Assembly (NCBI GenBank): GCA_951812575.1
Contig: OX638322.1
Span: 2,417,925 to 2,481,924, forward strand
Reading direction: 5' to 3'
Source: Candidatus Binatia bacterium
Lineage (GTDB): Bacteria > Desulfobacterota > Binatia > Bin18
Length of the DNA: 64,000 bases
Shown here one piece after another: positions 14,922 to 22,772 of the stretch. Positions within the stretch are counted from its first letter, which is position 1. Each line of letters starts with the position of its first letter. The position numbers were made by a program, and so were the translations under genes. A model generated the notes under the pieces. That model searched no databases, was not told where the DNA came from, and worked only from the letters and a program-made list of their open reading frames with translations.

Positions 14922-17045
14922 CTACAAGAAATCGTAGCTCACAGTCATGCCACCATAGGCGTTGATGCCGGCCGAGGGCTCGAAGAAACGCCCGCCCAGC
15001 GCATTCAGGCGGGTGAGGCCGTTATAGCCGTCGTCGGCGATGTTGCGGATGCCGACAAAGGGCGCGATCCGGCTGTTCCCCACGGTCATTTCATAGCCCA
15101 TGCGCAGACTCAGCACGGTGTAGGCATCGTTCTCTGCCGAGTTGGCGTTATTCACATAGAAGTCATCCACGTGCTGAATGCTGAGCGCGCCGTAGAAGCC
15201 CGAGGGATGCGCGTAGAAGAGTTCGGTGAAGAGCTGATGCGGGGGAATACCGGGCTCGTCGTTATTATCAAAGCGGCCGTTCGGGGTAATGAAGCGGTCA
15301 AATTCGGCGTCCAGAAAGGTATAGGCCAGGGTCCAGCGCAAACCTTCCATCAGGGTGACATCAAACGCGAGTTCCAGCCCCTTCCGCTCCGAACGACCCG
15401 CGTTGCGAAAGAAATTCCGGCCCGATTCGCTCTCAAACGCCACCAGTTCGTCATCGATGACAATCCAGAACAGGGCAAAATTATACGTGAGGCGCTTCCA
15501 GACATTGCCGCGCGCCCCGATTTCGTAATTCAAAGCCTGCTGCGGATTCAGGTCGTTATTGAAGCCGCCCCCTTCGTCGGGTCGGGCCAGCTCGGTCGTG
15601 GTCGGCACCTGGAAGGCGGTTGAGACATTGGCGTACACGTGCAGATTCTCAAGCGGACTATATAGAATGCCCCCCATGGGACTGATGTGATCGAAGGTCC
15701 GCACGCCGGACTCATCGCCGTCCCCGAGAAACTGGTCATTCACCGAAAAACGGACATTGTCGTAGCGCAGCCCAAAACTGAGCTGGAGATTGTCGCGCAG
15801 ATAGAAGACGTCGTGCACAAACGGCCCCACGCTGCGCACGTCTTCGTCCTGGTGGAAGCGGCGCTGACCGACATCTCCCTCGTTATTATCGAAGCGGCGG
15901 CGATTATCGGCTTGCAACTCGACGTCAACGCCCAGCATGAACCGATTCCGAAAGCCGAAGAAGCGGCCGTCGTGCGCGTACTTGACGCTGCCACCGACCC
16001 CAAAGCGGTCGAATTTGACCACACCGGACCCGAAGCGGGGAATGATGGGTAGCTTGGTCTCGAACTGACGGAATACAGAGTACTGCGTGACTGTGAGTTC
16101 GTGCCCTGGGAGAAACTGGTTGCGATACACAAAGCCAAGCCGGCCATGGGTCACCCGCTCGCCCGAATCGAGCAGGACATTCCGGTCGCGGGCCTGCTCG
16201 CGGTCCGCCTCGACCTGCGCCCGCGTGATGCCGCCCGGGTCGTCGGCAAAGGGCGCATCCATAAAGCTCATCAGCGTCGTGAGGTGGGACGTGGGGCTGA
16301 GCGTGTATTTCAGCTTGCCGGTCAATAGGACGTTTTGGGCGCGGCTGTGATTCCGAAAACCGCCCAGAGACAAATACGAGGCATTCAACATATAATTCAG
16401 CTTGCCGGCCTGGCCTCCCGTTTTTGCCTGATATTTCTGAAGGCCAAACGATCCTCCCATCAGGCGCGTCTCAAGAAACGGCGTGGTCGGTCCGTCTTCG
16501 GTAATGATGTTGATGACGCCCCCGGACGCATTGCCGTACAGCGAAGACGAGGGCCCGCGTAAAACCTCAATCCGCCGAGCCGCCCCAAGATCGATATTAT
16601 CGAGTTGGGTTTGCCCGTCCGGGGAGGTTTCCGGGATGCCGTCAACCAGCACCTTGACCTCACGCACCCCAAAAGCGGTCCGGGTGCCGAAGCCGCGAAT
16701 TGAGAGACGGAAATCCTGGGCAAAGTTCGCGCTGTTCTGGGCAAAAACACCGGGGACACGGCTGAGCGGCTCCTCAAAGCCGACAGTCGGTAGCCCGAGT
16801 TGGATATCTGAACGGTCAATGACGCTCACCGCCGCCGGTACCTCGGCCAGAGAGGTGTTGCTCCGGGTCGCGGTAACGACGATGGGCTCAAGCTCGGTTG
16901 GGCTCGATGGCTGGGTCTGGGTACTGGATGTTTCTGAAGACTCTGGCGAGCCCGTACTCTGGGCGCGTGCCTGGTTGCGTAAGATTACAGATTCGCCCAG
17001 TAAGAACGGGGCGAAGAGAAGAAGAACGATAATTCTGTGGTACAA
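14922..17045 (-). CDS. TonB-dependent receptor (siderophore/FecA-like class)
   Basis: About 707 residues. I place the start at the TTG at 17045, just after GGAGGGGGA; a TTG at 17057 would add four residues. A signal peptide (IIVLLLFAPFLLGESV, cleaved near ARAQS) precedes a Ser/Thr/Gln-rich linker, the TonB box LEPIVVTATR, and a plug domain with LSIRGFGTRTAFGVREVKVL and LRGPSSSLYGNASGGVINI. The barrel ends GGMTVSYDFL. It differs from the two receptors at 1735-7847 and is of the shorter type that usually takes up iron chelates or vitamin B12; the ligand is not deducible. The mini membrane-protein pair lies about 100 bases downstream on the same strand. Confidence 0.92.
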   Translation of the reverse strand: MYHRIIVLLLFAPFLLGESVILRNQARAQSTGSPESSETSSTQTQPSSPTELEPIVVTATRSNTSLAEVPAAVSVIDRSDIQLGLPTVGFEEPLSRVPGVFAQNSANFAQDFRLSIRGFGTRTAFGVREVKVLVDGIPETSPDGQTQLDNIDLGAARRIEVLRGPSSSLYGNASGGVINIITEDGPTTPFLETRLMGGSFGLQKYQAKTGGQAGKLNYMLNASYLSLGGFRNHSRAQNVLLTGKLKYTLSPTSHLTTLMSFMDAPFADDPGGITRAQVEADREQARDRNVLLDSGERVTHGRLGFVYRNQFLPGHELTVTQYSVFRQFETKLPIIPRFGSGVVKFDRFGVGGSVKYAHDGRFFGFRNRFMLGVDVELQADNRRRFDNNEGDVGQRRFHQDEDVRSVGPFVHDVFYLRDNLQLSFGLRYDNVRFSVNDQFLGDGDESGVRTFDHISPMGGILYSPLENLHVYANVSTAFQVPTTTELARPDEGGGFNNDLNPQQALNYEIGARGNVWKRLTYNFALFWIVIDDELVAFESESGRNFFRNAGRSERKGLELAFDVTLMEGLRWTLAYTFLDAEFDRFITPNGRFDNNDEPGIPPHQLFTELFYAHPSGFYGALSIQHVDDFYVNNANSAENDAYTVLSLRMGYEMTVGNSRIAPFVGIRNIADDGYNGLTRLNALGGRFFEPSAGINAYGGMTVSYDFL

Positions 17046-17167
17046 ATCCCCCTCCAATTCCCGGCTAAGAAGTCGTATAGCCTATGGGTGATCTGAGGAG
17101 TGTGTCAAGAAGGATACTGCCGGCTCCGGCCTCTATCGGCCGTGAGCACGGGAGGAAGGAGTCCCCG

Positions 17168-17509
17168 ATGAATATTCAGATTTTTGGCCTGAAAAAATGT
17201 TCTGAGACCCGCAAGGCCCAGCGCTTTTTCAAGGAGCGCCGGATTCCTGTTCATTTTATTGATCTGAGCCAAAAAGAAATGTCTAAGGGCGAACTGCGCT
17301 CGGTGGCGGCGCGTGTCCCGTTGGAAGACTTAATCGACACGACCGGCAGGCGCTTTATTGAAAAAGGACTGACGCATGCCTCGCTGAACGCCGCCCGGAT
17401 CGAAACCCTACTCCTCGGAGACGCCCTCCTGATACGAACGCCCGTTGTCCGCAACGGCAAGGAAGCAACGGTCGGGCATTGCCCCGAGGTCTGGAAAACC
17501 TGGTCCTGA
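17168..17509 (+). CDS. ArsC/Spx-family thioredoxin-fold protein
   Basis: 113 residues. ATG 17168 follows GGAGGAAGGAG. The start IQIFGLKKCSETRKAQRFF is the ArsC/Spx/YffB signature, with the reactive cysteine at residue 11 and no resolving CXXC partner. The middle ELRSVAARVPLEDLIDTTGRRF and the end LIRTPVVRNGKEATVGH correspond to the substrate/glutathione region with a conserved Arg. Family members are arsenate reductases or redox regulators; no ars genes surround it, so the arsenate role is not supported by context. It is convergent with the lactonase-like gene and they share a hairpin. Confidence 0.85.
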   Translation: MNIQIFGLKKCSETRKAQRFFKERRIPVHFIDLSQKEMSKGELRSVAARVPLEDLIDTTGRRFIEKGLTHASLNAARIETLLLGDALLIRTPVVRNGKEATVGHCPEVWKTWS

Positions 17510-17511
17510 CC

Positions 17512-17531
17512 GGGGCTCGGACCCGAGCCCC
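17512..17531. terminator. hairpin between convergent genes
   Basis: GGGGCTCGG (17512-17520) pairs with CCGAGCCCC (17523-17531), a 9-bp GC-rich stem lying immediately after the ArsC-like stop and 12 bases before the stop of the opposing gene. No strong T run follows on either strand, so it may be a weak bidirectional terminator. Confidence 0.6.
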
Positions 17532-17543
17532 AACTCTCAATGG

Positions 17544-18314
17544 TTATGCCAGCGGCTCAGGGGCGTGTTTGACCTGCTGCCACTGGGCCGGGTCGTGACC
17601 GTAGAGAATGGTCGCGCCTTTTTTGTCTCTCAGGTCGCGCAGCGTGCCGAGCGAGCGATACATCTCATCCGTGTCATAGGCAATCGACGGCAGCATGTTC
17701 TCGTCCATATTGCGCTGGGTGTAACAAGCATCCGCGGTCACCACGATATCTGTGCCTTTGGTGATACGAATACGCAGGGACTGGTGGCCTGGAGTATGGC
17801 CATGGGTTGGAAGAAGCACCAGCGTGCCATCGTCGAAGATATCCAGCTCGCCGTCTACGGCTTGGTAGTTGAGATTGTGATCGTAGTCCTGAGGGTCAAA
17901 AAACGCCTTTTCTCGGAGGACCGGGTCTTTTGACGCCTCAAGCTCGTTTTTCTGGACGAGAAAGGTTGAGTGCGGAAAAAACTCATTCCCACCCGCGTGA
18001 TCGAAGTGGAAGTGCGAGTTGACCACATAGGTAATATCATCCGGGGTGAGTTTGAATTTCGCCAACTGGCTGACAATTTCCTCGCCCGGCTTGGCCCGAG
18101 GGGCAAACGCATCGGCAATATCGCCCAGACGACCCTTGGCGTCGTCTATGCAGGAGCAGTGTACGCCGGTGTCAAAGACTACGTTCCCCTTGGGATGGGT
18201 AATCAAATAGCTCGGCACCGGTATAGTGATCTGCTCGCCCTGCTCGTCCTGCGGAAAGAAGAGCCGGCTGTCGAATTCGAGAAAGCCCACTGGCATCGAG
18301 AACACTTGGAGCAT
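17544..18314 (-). CDS. metallo-beta-lactamase-fold hydrolase, N-acyl homoserine lactonase-like
   Basis: 256 residues. The zinc motif is NSHFHFDHAGG (HxHxDH), with further ligands in PTHGHTPGHQS and TADACYT and a final YGHDP. The order and length match the AttM/AiiA-type N-acyl homoserine lactonase family, which opens the lactone ring of quorum-sensing signals; many members act on other lactones or esters. There is no signal peptide, so it is cytoplasmic. ATG 18314 is preceded by GGAGGG. No quorum-sensing genes are near, so use as a quencher or in lactone catabolism is open. Confidence 0.85.
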   Translation of the reverse strand: MLQVFSMPVGFLEFDSRLFFPQDEQGEQITIPVPSYLITHPKGNVVFDTGVHCSCIDDAKGRLGDIADAFAPRAKPGEEIVSQLAKFKLTPDDITYVVNSHFHFDHAGGNEFFPHSTFLVQKNELEASKDPVLREKAFFDPQDYDHNLNYQAVDGELDIFDDGTLVLLPTHGHTPGHQSLRIRITKGTDIVVTADACYTQRNMDENMLPSIAYDTDEMYRSLGTLRDLRDKKGATILYGHDPAQWQQVKHAPEPLA

Positions 18315-18384
18315 ACGTCCCTCCTGTTACGCTTTGGCCCGCGTCGATTATGCGGACCACAATGTCAGGTATTGGATACGAGGT

Positions 18385-18438
18385 AAAGAGTGAACGTGCC
18401 CTCCACGAGACATACGATGCTGGACACGTCCACTCTTT
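18385..18438. repeat. 54-bp palindromic repeat, copy A
   Basis: AAAGAGTGAACGTGCCC at the left and GGACACGTCCACTCTTT at the right form a stem with two imperfect pairs around a 20-base loop that includes CATACGATGCT. Length, stem and loop match a copy at 41270-41323, and a more diverged copy lies at 30199-30253. It sits upstream of the lactonase-like gene and ends in a T run. Confidence 0.75.
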
Positions 18439-18529
18439 TTAGCCTGACATATGTGTCGGTCCGGGAGTGCGGGCGACGCGTCTACTATTCGCGTATTACG
18501 GGTGGAGCAGTGAAGGAGGGGGCAGGCGC

Positions 18530-18556
18530 AAAAACGGCGGGCAGACAGCCCGCCGT
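18530..18556 (-). terminator. intrinsic terminator of the RRM gene
   Basis: ACGGCGGGC and GCCCGCCGT pair perfectly over 9 bp with a 5-base loop (18534-18556). On the minus strand the stem is followed by TTTTT. It lies 26 bases after the stop of the RNA-binding protein gene. Confidence 0.8.
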
Positions 18557-18581
18557 CACGTTGCAGCTGAGAAGACGAGGT

Positions 18582-18962
18582 CTATAAACTGCGCTTGCCT
18601 CGCCGCAGATTACGGCGACTGCCCTTGGGCTTTGCACCGCCTCTCGGCCCCCCCCACGGTCGTTCAAAAGAACGCTCGCCGCCGCCACCCGAAGGATGTG
18701 AGGGCCGGCGGGGAGGACGGTCCTCCGCCTGGTTGACCCGGAGATTCCTGCCGTCGAGTTCATACCCGTCGAAGCGCTCTACCGCGGCAGGAATAGAAGC
18801 GGGGTCGGTGAATTCGACAAAGGCGAATCCCCGCGGCCGGCCGGTATCCCTGTCAGACGGGAGAAAAACCTCGACAAGTTCGCCCACTTCGGAAAAAAGA
18901 GATTCCAGTTCGCCCCGTGTGGTGTCAAAGTTCAGGTTTCCAACAAAGACCTTGTTTCCGAT
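18582..18962 (-). CDS. RRM-type RNA-binding protein with a non-canonical (ATC) start
   Basis: About 126 residues. A complete RRM is encoded only if translation begins at ATC 18962: the protein then starts (M)GNKVFVGNLNFDTT, where VFVGNL is RNP2, and RNP1 is RGFAFVEF further on. An in-frame TGA lies at 18975-18977 and only GTC and two ATC codons separate it from GGA-AAC-AAG, so no ATG, GTG or TTG can be used. AGGAGG ends five bases before the second ATC. The first standard start (GTG 18887) would remove RNP2 and the first helix. The tail after about residue 85 is Gly/Arg/Pro-rich, as in small bacterial RNA chaperones of the Rbp class. A terminator follows at 18530. Confidence 0.8.
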   Translation of the reverse strand: MGNKVFVGNLNFDTTRGELESLFSEVGELVEVFLPSDRDTGRPRGFAFVEFTDPASIPAAVERFDGYELDGRNLRVNQAEDRPPRRPSHPSGGGGERSFERPWGGPRGGAKPKGSRRNLRRGKRSL

Positions 18963-19141
18963 GATGACCTCCTCTCAGGTCGGCCCACACCAGCCTCAGG
19001 CGATGTGGCGTCCCCATGGCCGTGATGGCCGGATTGAAATGTGCTGAGTCCTCAATGAAAAACCGATACAAGAAGGCTAGCAGTATGACGCGAAATGCGG
19101 AAATGTACAACCCTATGAAGGCGTCCCTCCGGGCCGAAGGG

Positions 19142-20329
19142 TCAGGCGGCGGGAAGCCGTATGGGAAATATCCTCACCCACGCCCGAAAGGCCAGCGTGA
19201 ACAGGGCGAAGAAACCCAGCAGCACACCCAATTCAACCCACCCCAGAGGAAGCCAGCGTTCCTGCCAGATAGAGGGAACAACCAGGACGTAGCGCTCAAG
19301 CCACATGCCGACCAGGATAAGCGCGCCGATACAGGCCAGAGCGGTCGGGGCACGCTTGACCCCTTGCAGTAGCAGGATGGGGAAGGGCAGGAGAAAATTA
19401 AGAAGCAAGACAACAAAACTGACGGCTGACCACGGCTCGTCAAACAAGCGGACAACGAGAAAACCGGTCTCCTCCGGCAGATTGCCATACCAGATCGGTA
19501 AATACTGACACCAGAACAGATACGTCCATAAGACACAAAAGCCAAAGATGAGCTTGCCAAGGTCATGGCTGCGTTCAGCCGAAAAAAGAACGGATGTGCG
19601 CATCAGCACGGCAAGAATGGCGAGCAGGCCGAGTCCCGCATACAGATTCCCGATACAAAAATAGGCGCCGAATAAGGTGCTGATCCAGTGGGGTTCAAGC
19701 GCCATCACCAGATCGAAGGCAAACAGGCTGAATACCAGCGCGTAGAGCACAATAAAAACGGACGCAAGGATCGCGAGCGGCCGCTGCCGTTCGGCCATAT
19801 TCGCCACGTTCTCTTGGAAAACAAACGGGACCAGGACACGCGGGAGCGTACGACTTGCTCGAAGTGAAGCCCACAACAGCGCAAACCCGCAGCCATAGAG
19901 GAGAACGGCTCCAAAGAGGGAGCGGAGTACCAGGAAGGGTGTGTTCAGCCAGGCTTGTTTGGCCGGCACGGGATCATGTATCCACGAGAAGAGGTGTTCG
20001 CTACCCAGAAAGAGAACAAGCAAAAGAAAAAAGGAAATCGGCAGAAAGGCGGCCAGCGCCTCGGCCAGCGGCTGCAACGGTCCGGCCCATTCCGCCTTTG
20101 TGACCCGAAGAATGGCTGAAAACGTCAGTCCGCTGAGCGCCAGCCCCGACCAGAAAAGCCAGTTGACCAGATATGCCTGCCACGCCCGTTGGGCGTGCTC
20201 CCCGGTAACGCCAACGAGAAAAGTGGTCAGGCCCAGCCCGGCCAGGACCCACAGGCCCAGGCTAAAAGGAGCGGAGCGTGTCTTTGGAAACGTGCTCCGA
20301 GGTACGCCTAGAGGAGGCTCGGCACTCAT
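19142..20329 (-). CDS. actF: alternative complex III subunit ActF (membrane protein)
   Basis: 395 residues with about ten transmembrane helices, an NrfD/PsrC-like fold. Segments such as EPHWISTLFGAYFCIGNLYAG, WTYLFWCQYLPIWYGNLPEET and GMWLERYVLVVPS are typical of ActF. It pairs with ActC to form the quinol-oxidising membrane part of the complex. ATG 20329 overlaps the TGA of actE (ATGA), and the frame upstream of this ATG lies inside actE. It is the last gene of the act operon; no cytochrome oxidase genes follow it, unlike in many actABCDEF loci. Confidence 0.9.
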   Translation of the reverse strand: MSAEPPLGVPRSTFPKTRSAPFSLGLWVLAGLGLTTFLVGVTGEHAQRAWQAYLVNWLFWSGLALSGLTFSAILRVTKAEWAGPLQPLAEALAAFLPISFFLLLVLFLGSEHLFSWIHDPVPAKQAWLNTPFLVLRSLFGAVLLYGCGFALLWASLRASRTLPRVLVPFVFQENVANMAERQRPLAILASVFIVLYALVFSLFAFDLVMALEPHWISTLFGAYFCIGNLYAGLGLLAILAVLMRTSVLFSAERSHDLGKLIFGFCVLWTYLFWCQYLPIWYGNLPEETGFLVVRLFDEPWSAVSFVVLLLNFLLPFPILLLQGVKRAPTALACIGALILVGMWLERYVLVVPSIWQERWLPLGWVELGVLLGFFALFTLAFRAWVRIFPIRLPAA

Positions 20330-20880
20330 TGTGACTGCCCCTGCTGTTGGAGGTGGCGGACGTAATTCACAAGGTCCCACCGCTCTGTGGTTGAAATCGC
20401 GTGCTGATAGGCAGGCATCACCAGTCCACCGCTGCGGATGGTGGCATACAGATACCCGTCCTTTTGGTTTCTGATTCGCTCCGTATGAAGGTCCGAAGAG
20501 GGAACGACCTTGCCAACCATCTGGCCGTCGCCTCTGCCCTGCTCGCCGTGACACATGGCACAGTAAATCCGAAATAACTCTTGTCCGTTCTGGATGGACT
20601 GCGGTGAGGATGCAACCGGATTGCGGACGCGCAGACCGGCCTTGATGCGCTCGGTAATGCGCGACGACATGGGCGGTTCAATGCCCGTTGTGGGAACGCT
20701 ACCCGCCACAGGTGGCCGGGCGGCTGTCCCGGCCTCACGTTCGGGCTGCCAATACATATCGTCATTCCATGGCAGAGCCTGGACAATGGCAACGCCCAAA
20801 AGCACCAGACCCAGAGAGAGACCGACGAGATGCCAGACCCGGCCACGGACGCCGGCGTGCTGCCTACACACCCTGGCCAT
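20326..20880 (-). CDS. actE: alternative complex III subunit ActE, monohaem cytochrome c
   Basis: 184 residues with one N-terminal membrane segment (about 17-35) and a single haem motif CAMCH at about residues 108-112, followed by GEQGRGDG. A methionine in GGLVMPAYQ is the likely sixth haem ligand. The domain faces the periplasm and should carry electrons from the quinol site toward the electron acceptor. It overlaps the 3' end of the actCD gene by 17 bases and actF by four, so the three are translated as a coupled block. Confidence 0.9.
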   Translation of the reverse strand: MARVCRQHAGVRGRVWHLVGLSLGLVLLGVAIVQALPWNDDMYWQPEREAGTAARPPVAGSVPTTGIEPPMSSRITERIKAGLRVRNPVASSPQSIQNGQELFRIYCAMCHGEQGRGDGQMVGKVVPSSDLHTERIRNQKDGYLYATIRSGGLVMPAYQHAISTTERWDLVNYVRHLQQQGQSQ

Positions 20881-22753
20881 AGACCTCCTCTGCGCCCCCG
20901 GCCGTAATCAGCCGCCTGAGATCGCCGGTCTGCTCGGCGGTATATGGGACGAGGAGTCCAAAGCGGTCCTCTGAAAAACGCGGGTCGTGCGTAATCGCAA
21001 CCGAACGCGCCGGCAGCCGGGCATTAATGAGCAGTCCAATCAGGGTGGCAATCGCCCCAAAGAGAATGGTCAGTTCAAAGGCGATAATGGCAAAGGCAGG
21101 TAACGCCACAATGGGCTTGGCGCTCGTTTGGAGCGGCCAGTCCAAGGCCGTATAGGTGGGTAAGGCAAAGCCGATGGCACAGCCCAGCAGACCGCCGATC
21201 AACGTAAAATAGCGAATCGGACTCTTGCGGGTGCCGAGGGCCTCTTCAAGCGCAGGGCTTGGAAACGGGGAGACGACGCTGAGGTTTTTATAACCCTCTC
21301 TCCGCAGAGAGCGGACTGTGGCGACGAGCGTGTCCAGATTCGTAAAGACGCCAACTATGCCCGCCCCGCGGCCGACACGGGCCGCTTCGCTGACGGGTAA
21401 GAGGGGCCGCTCGGATTCGTCCGCTTCAACGGCTGACGAACCGCTCTCCGCAGGCGGCAGGTGCTCCTTGACCTCGGCCAGGGACACGAGCGGCAGGAAT
21501 TTCACGAAGAGCAGGAAGAATAAAAAGAACCAGGCAAAACTGCCGACGGTCATGCCCACTTCAACCCACGAAGGCTGGTATAGACCCCAGGCCGCAGGAT
21601 CAAACTCGTGCGATAATGAACTTACGATGATGACAAAGCGCTCCAGCCACATCCCGACATTGACCAGCAGGGCAATACCGAACAACCACAGCGTATTGGT
21701 GCGGATCGACTTCCAGCACAACAGCAGGGGGACGGCGCAATTGCAGGTGACCATCAGCCAGAACAGCGGGGCATAGTCACCGACCGCGCGATACCAGAAG
21801 ATGCTTCGTTCGTACGGATTGGCACTATACCAGGCAATAAAGAATTCGCTGGCGTAGGAATAGCTCAGAATCAGCGAGGTGAGAATGATCATCTTGCCCA
21901 GATTGTCGAAGTGATAGTCGGTGATATAGGCCTCGAGACCGAAAATCCTGCGGAGCGGAATGAGCAGGGTCAGGACCATGGCCAGGCCGGAGAAGATGGC
22001 GCCGGCGACAAAATAGGGGGCAAAGATGGTGCTATGCCAGCCGGGCACGATGGACATGGCAAAATCCCAGGACACCACGCTATGCACGGACACCACGAGC
22101 GGGGTGGCCAGGGCGGCAAAAAACCCATAGGCGCTCAGATAGTGATGCCACTGCCGGTCCGTGCCCTGCCAGCCGAGCGAGAAGAGGCTGTAGAGTTTAC
22201 GGCGCAGCCCGGCGGTGCGGTCGCGCGCCGCCCCCAAGTCGGGGATCAGGCCGGTATACCAGAACAGAAAACTCACGGTGAAATAGGTGGTAATGGCAAA
22301 CGCATCCCAGACCAGGGGTGACTGAAAATTGACCCAGAGCTGACGCTGATTGGGGTAGGGCAGTAGCCAATAGAAATTCCACGCCCGACCAAGATGGATA
22401 ATGGGAAACAGGCCGGCAGTCATCACGGCAAAGATCGTCATGGCTTCGGCGCTGCGGGCAATGGGCGTCCGCCAGCGAGCCCGAAACAAAAAGAGTACCG
22501 CCGAGATCAGCGTGCCCGAGTGAGCAATACCGACCCAGAACACGAAGTTGGTAATATACACGCCCCAGCCGACCGGGTGGGCCAGACCGGTCACGCCCAG
22601 TCCCGCGTGAATCTGATAGATCCAGCAGTACAGGCCAAAAGCCAACACCACCAGGTCGCAGCCGAGCAGGGCATACCAGACCCGCGTAGGCGAGCTGAGC
22701 AGGTTGTTGAGCAGGTCGCGGTTGACCTGAAGATAACTGAGGCTGGTCTGCAT
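20864..22753 (-). CDS. fused alternative complex III subunits ActC and ActD
   Basis: 629 residues. Positions 1 to about 440 are an NrfD/PsrC-family membrane protein with ten helices (GWGVYITNFVFWVGIAHSGTLISA, HLGRAWNFYWLLPYP, VSWDFAMSIVPGWHSTIF, GMWLERFVIIV), equal to ActC. After an acidic linker (about 440-470) follows a DUF3341 domain, the ActD protein: AGIVGVFTNLDTLVATVRSL, two transmembrane helices, and FSEDRFGLLVP. In most genomes actC and actD are separate genes, so this is a fusion. ActC oxidises menaquinol or ubiquinol with ActF; ActD is a structural subunit at the membrane. It starts 19 bases after actB. Confidence 0.9.
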   Translation of the reverse strand: MQTSLSYLQVNRDLLNNLLSSPTRVWYALLGCDLVVLAFGLYCWIYQIHAGLGVTGLAHPVGWGVYITNFVFWVGIAHSGTLISAVLFLFRARWRTPIARSAEAMTIFAVMTAGLFPIIHLGRAWNFYWLLPYPNQRQLWVNFQSPLVWDAFAITTYFTVSFLFWYTGLIPDLGAARDRTAGLRRKLYSLFSLGWQGTDRQWHHYLSAYGFFAALATPLVVSVHSVVSWDFAMSIVPGWHSTIFAPYFVAGAIFSGLAMVLTLLIPLRRIFGLEAYITDYHFDNLGKMIILTSLILSYSYASEFFIAWYSANPYERSIFWYRAVGDYAPLFWLMVTCNCAVPLLLCWKSIRTNTLWLFGIALLVNVGMWLERFVIIVSSLSHEFDPAAWGLYQPSWVEVGMTVGSFAWFFLFFLLFVKFLPLVSLAEVKEHLPPAESGSSAVEADESERPLLPVSEAARVGRGAGIVGVFTNLDTLVATVRSLRREGYKNLSVVSPFPSPALEEALGTRKSPIRYFTLIGGLLGCAIGFALPTYTALDWPLQTSAKPIVALPAFAIIAFELTILFGAIATLIGLLINARLPARSVAITHDPRFSEDRFGLLVPYTAEQTGDLRRLITAGGAEEVYGQGV

Positions 22754-22772
22754 GGAATCGTCGTCAGTGTCA

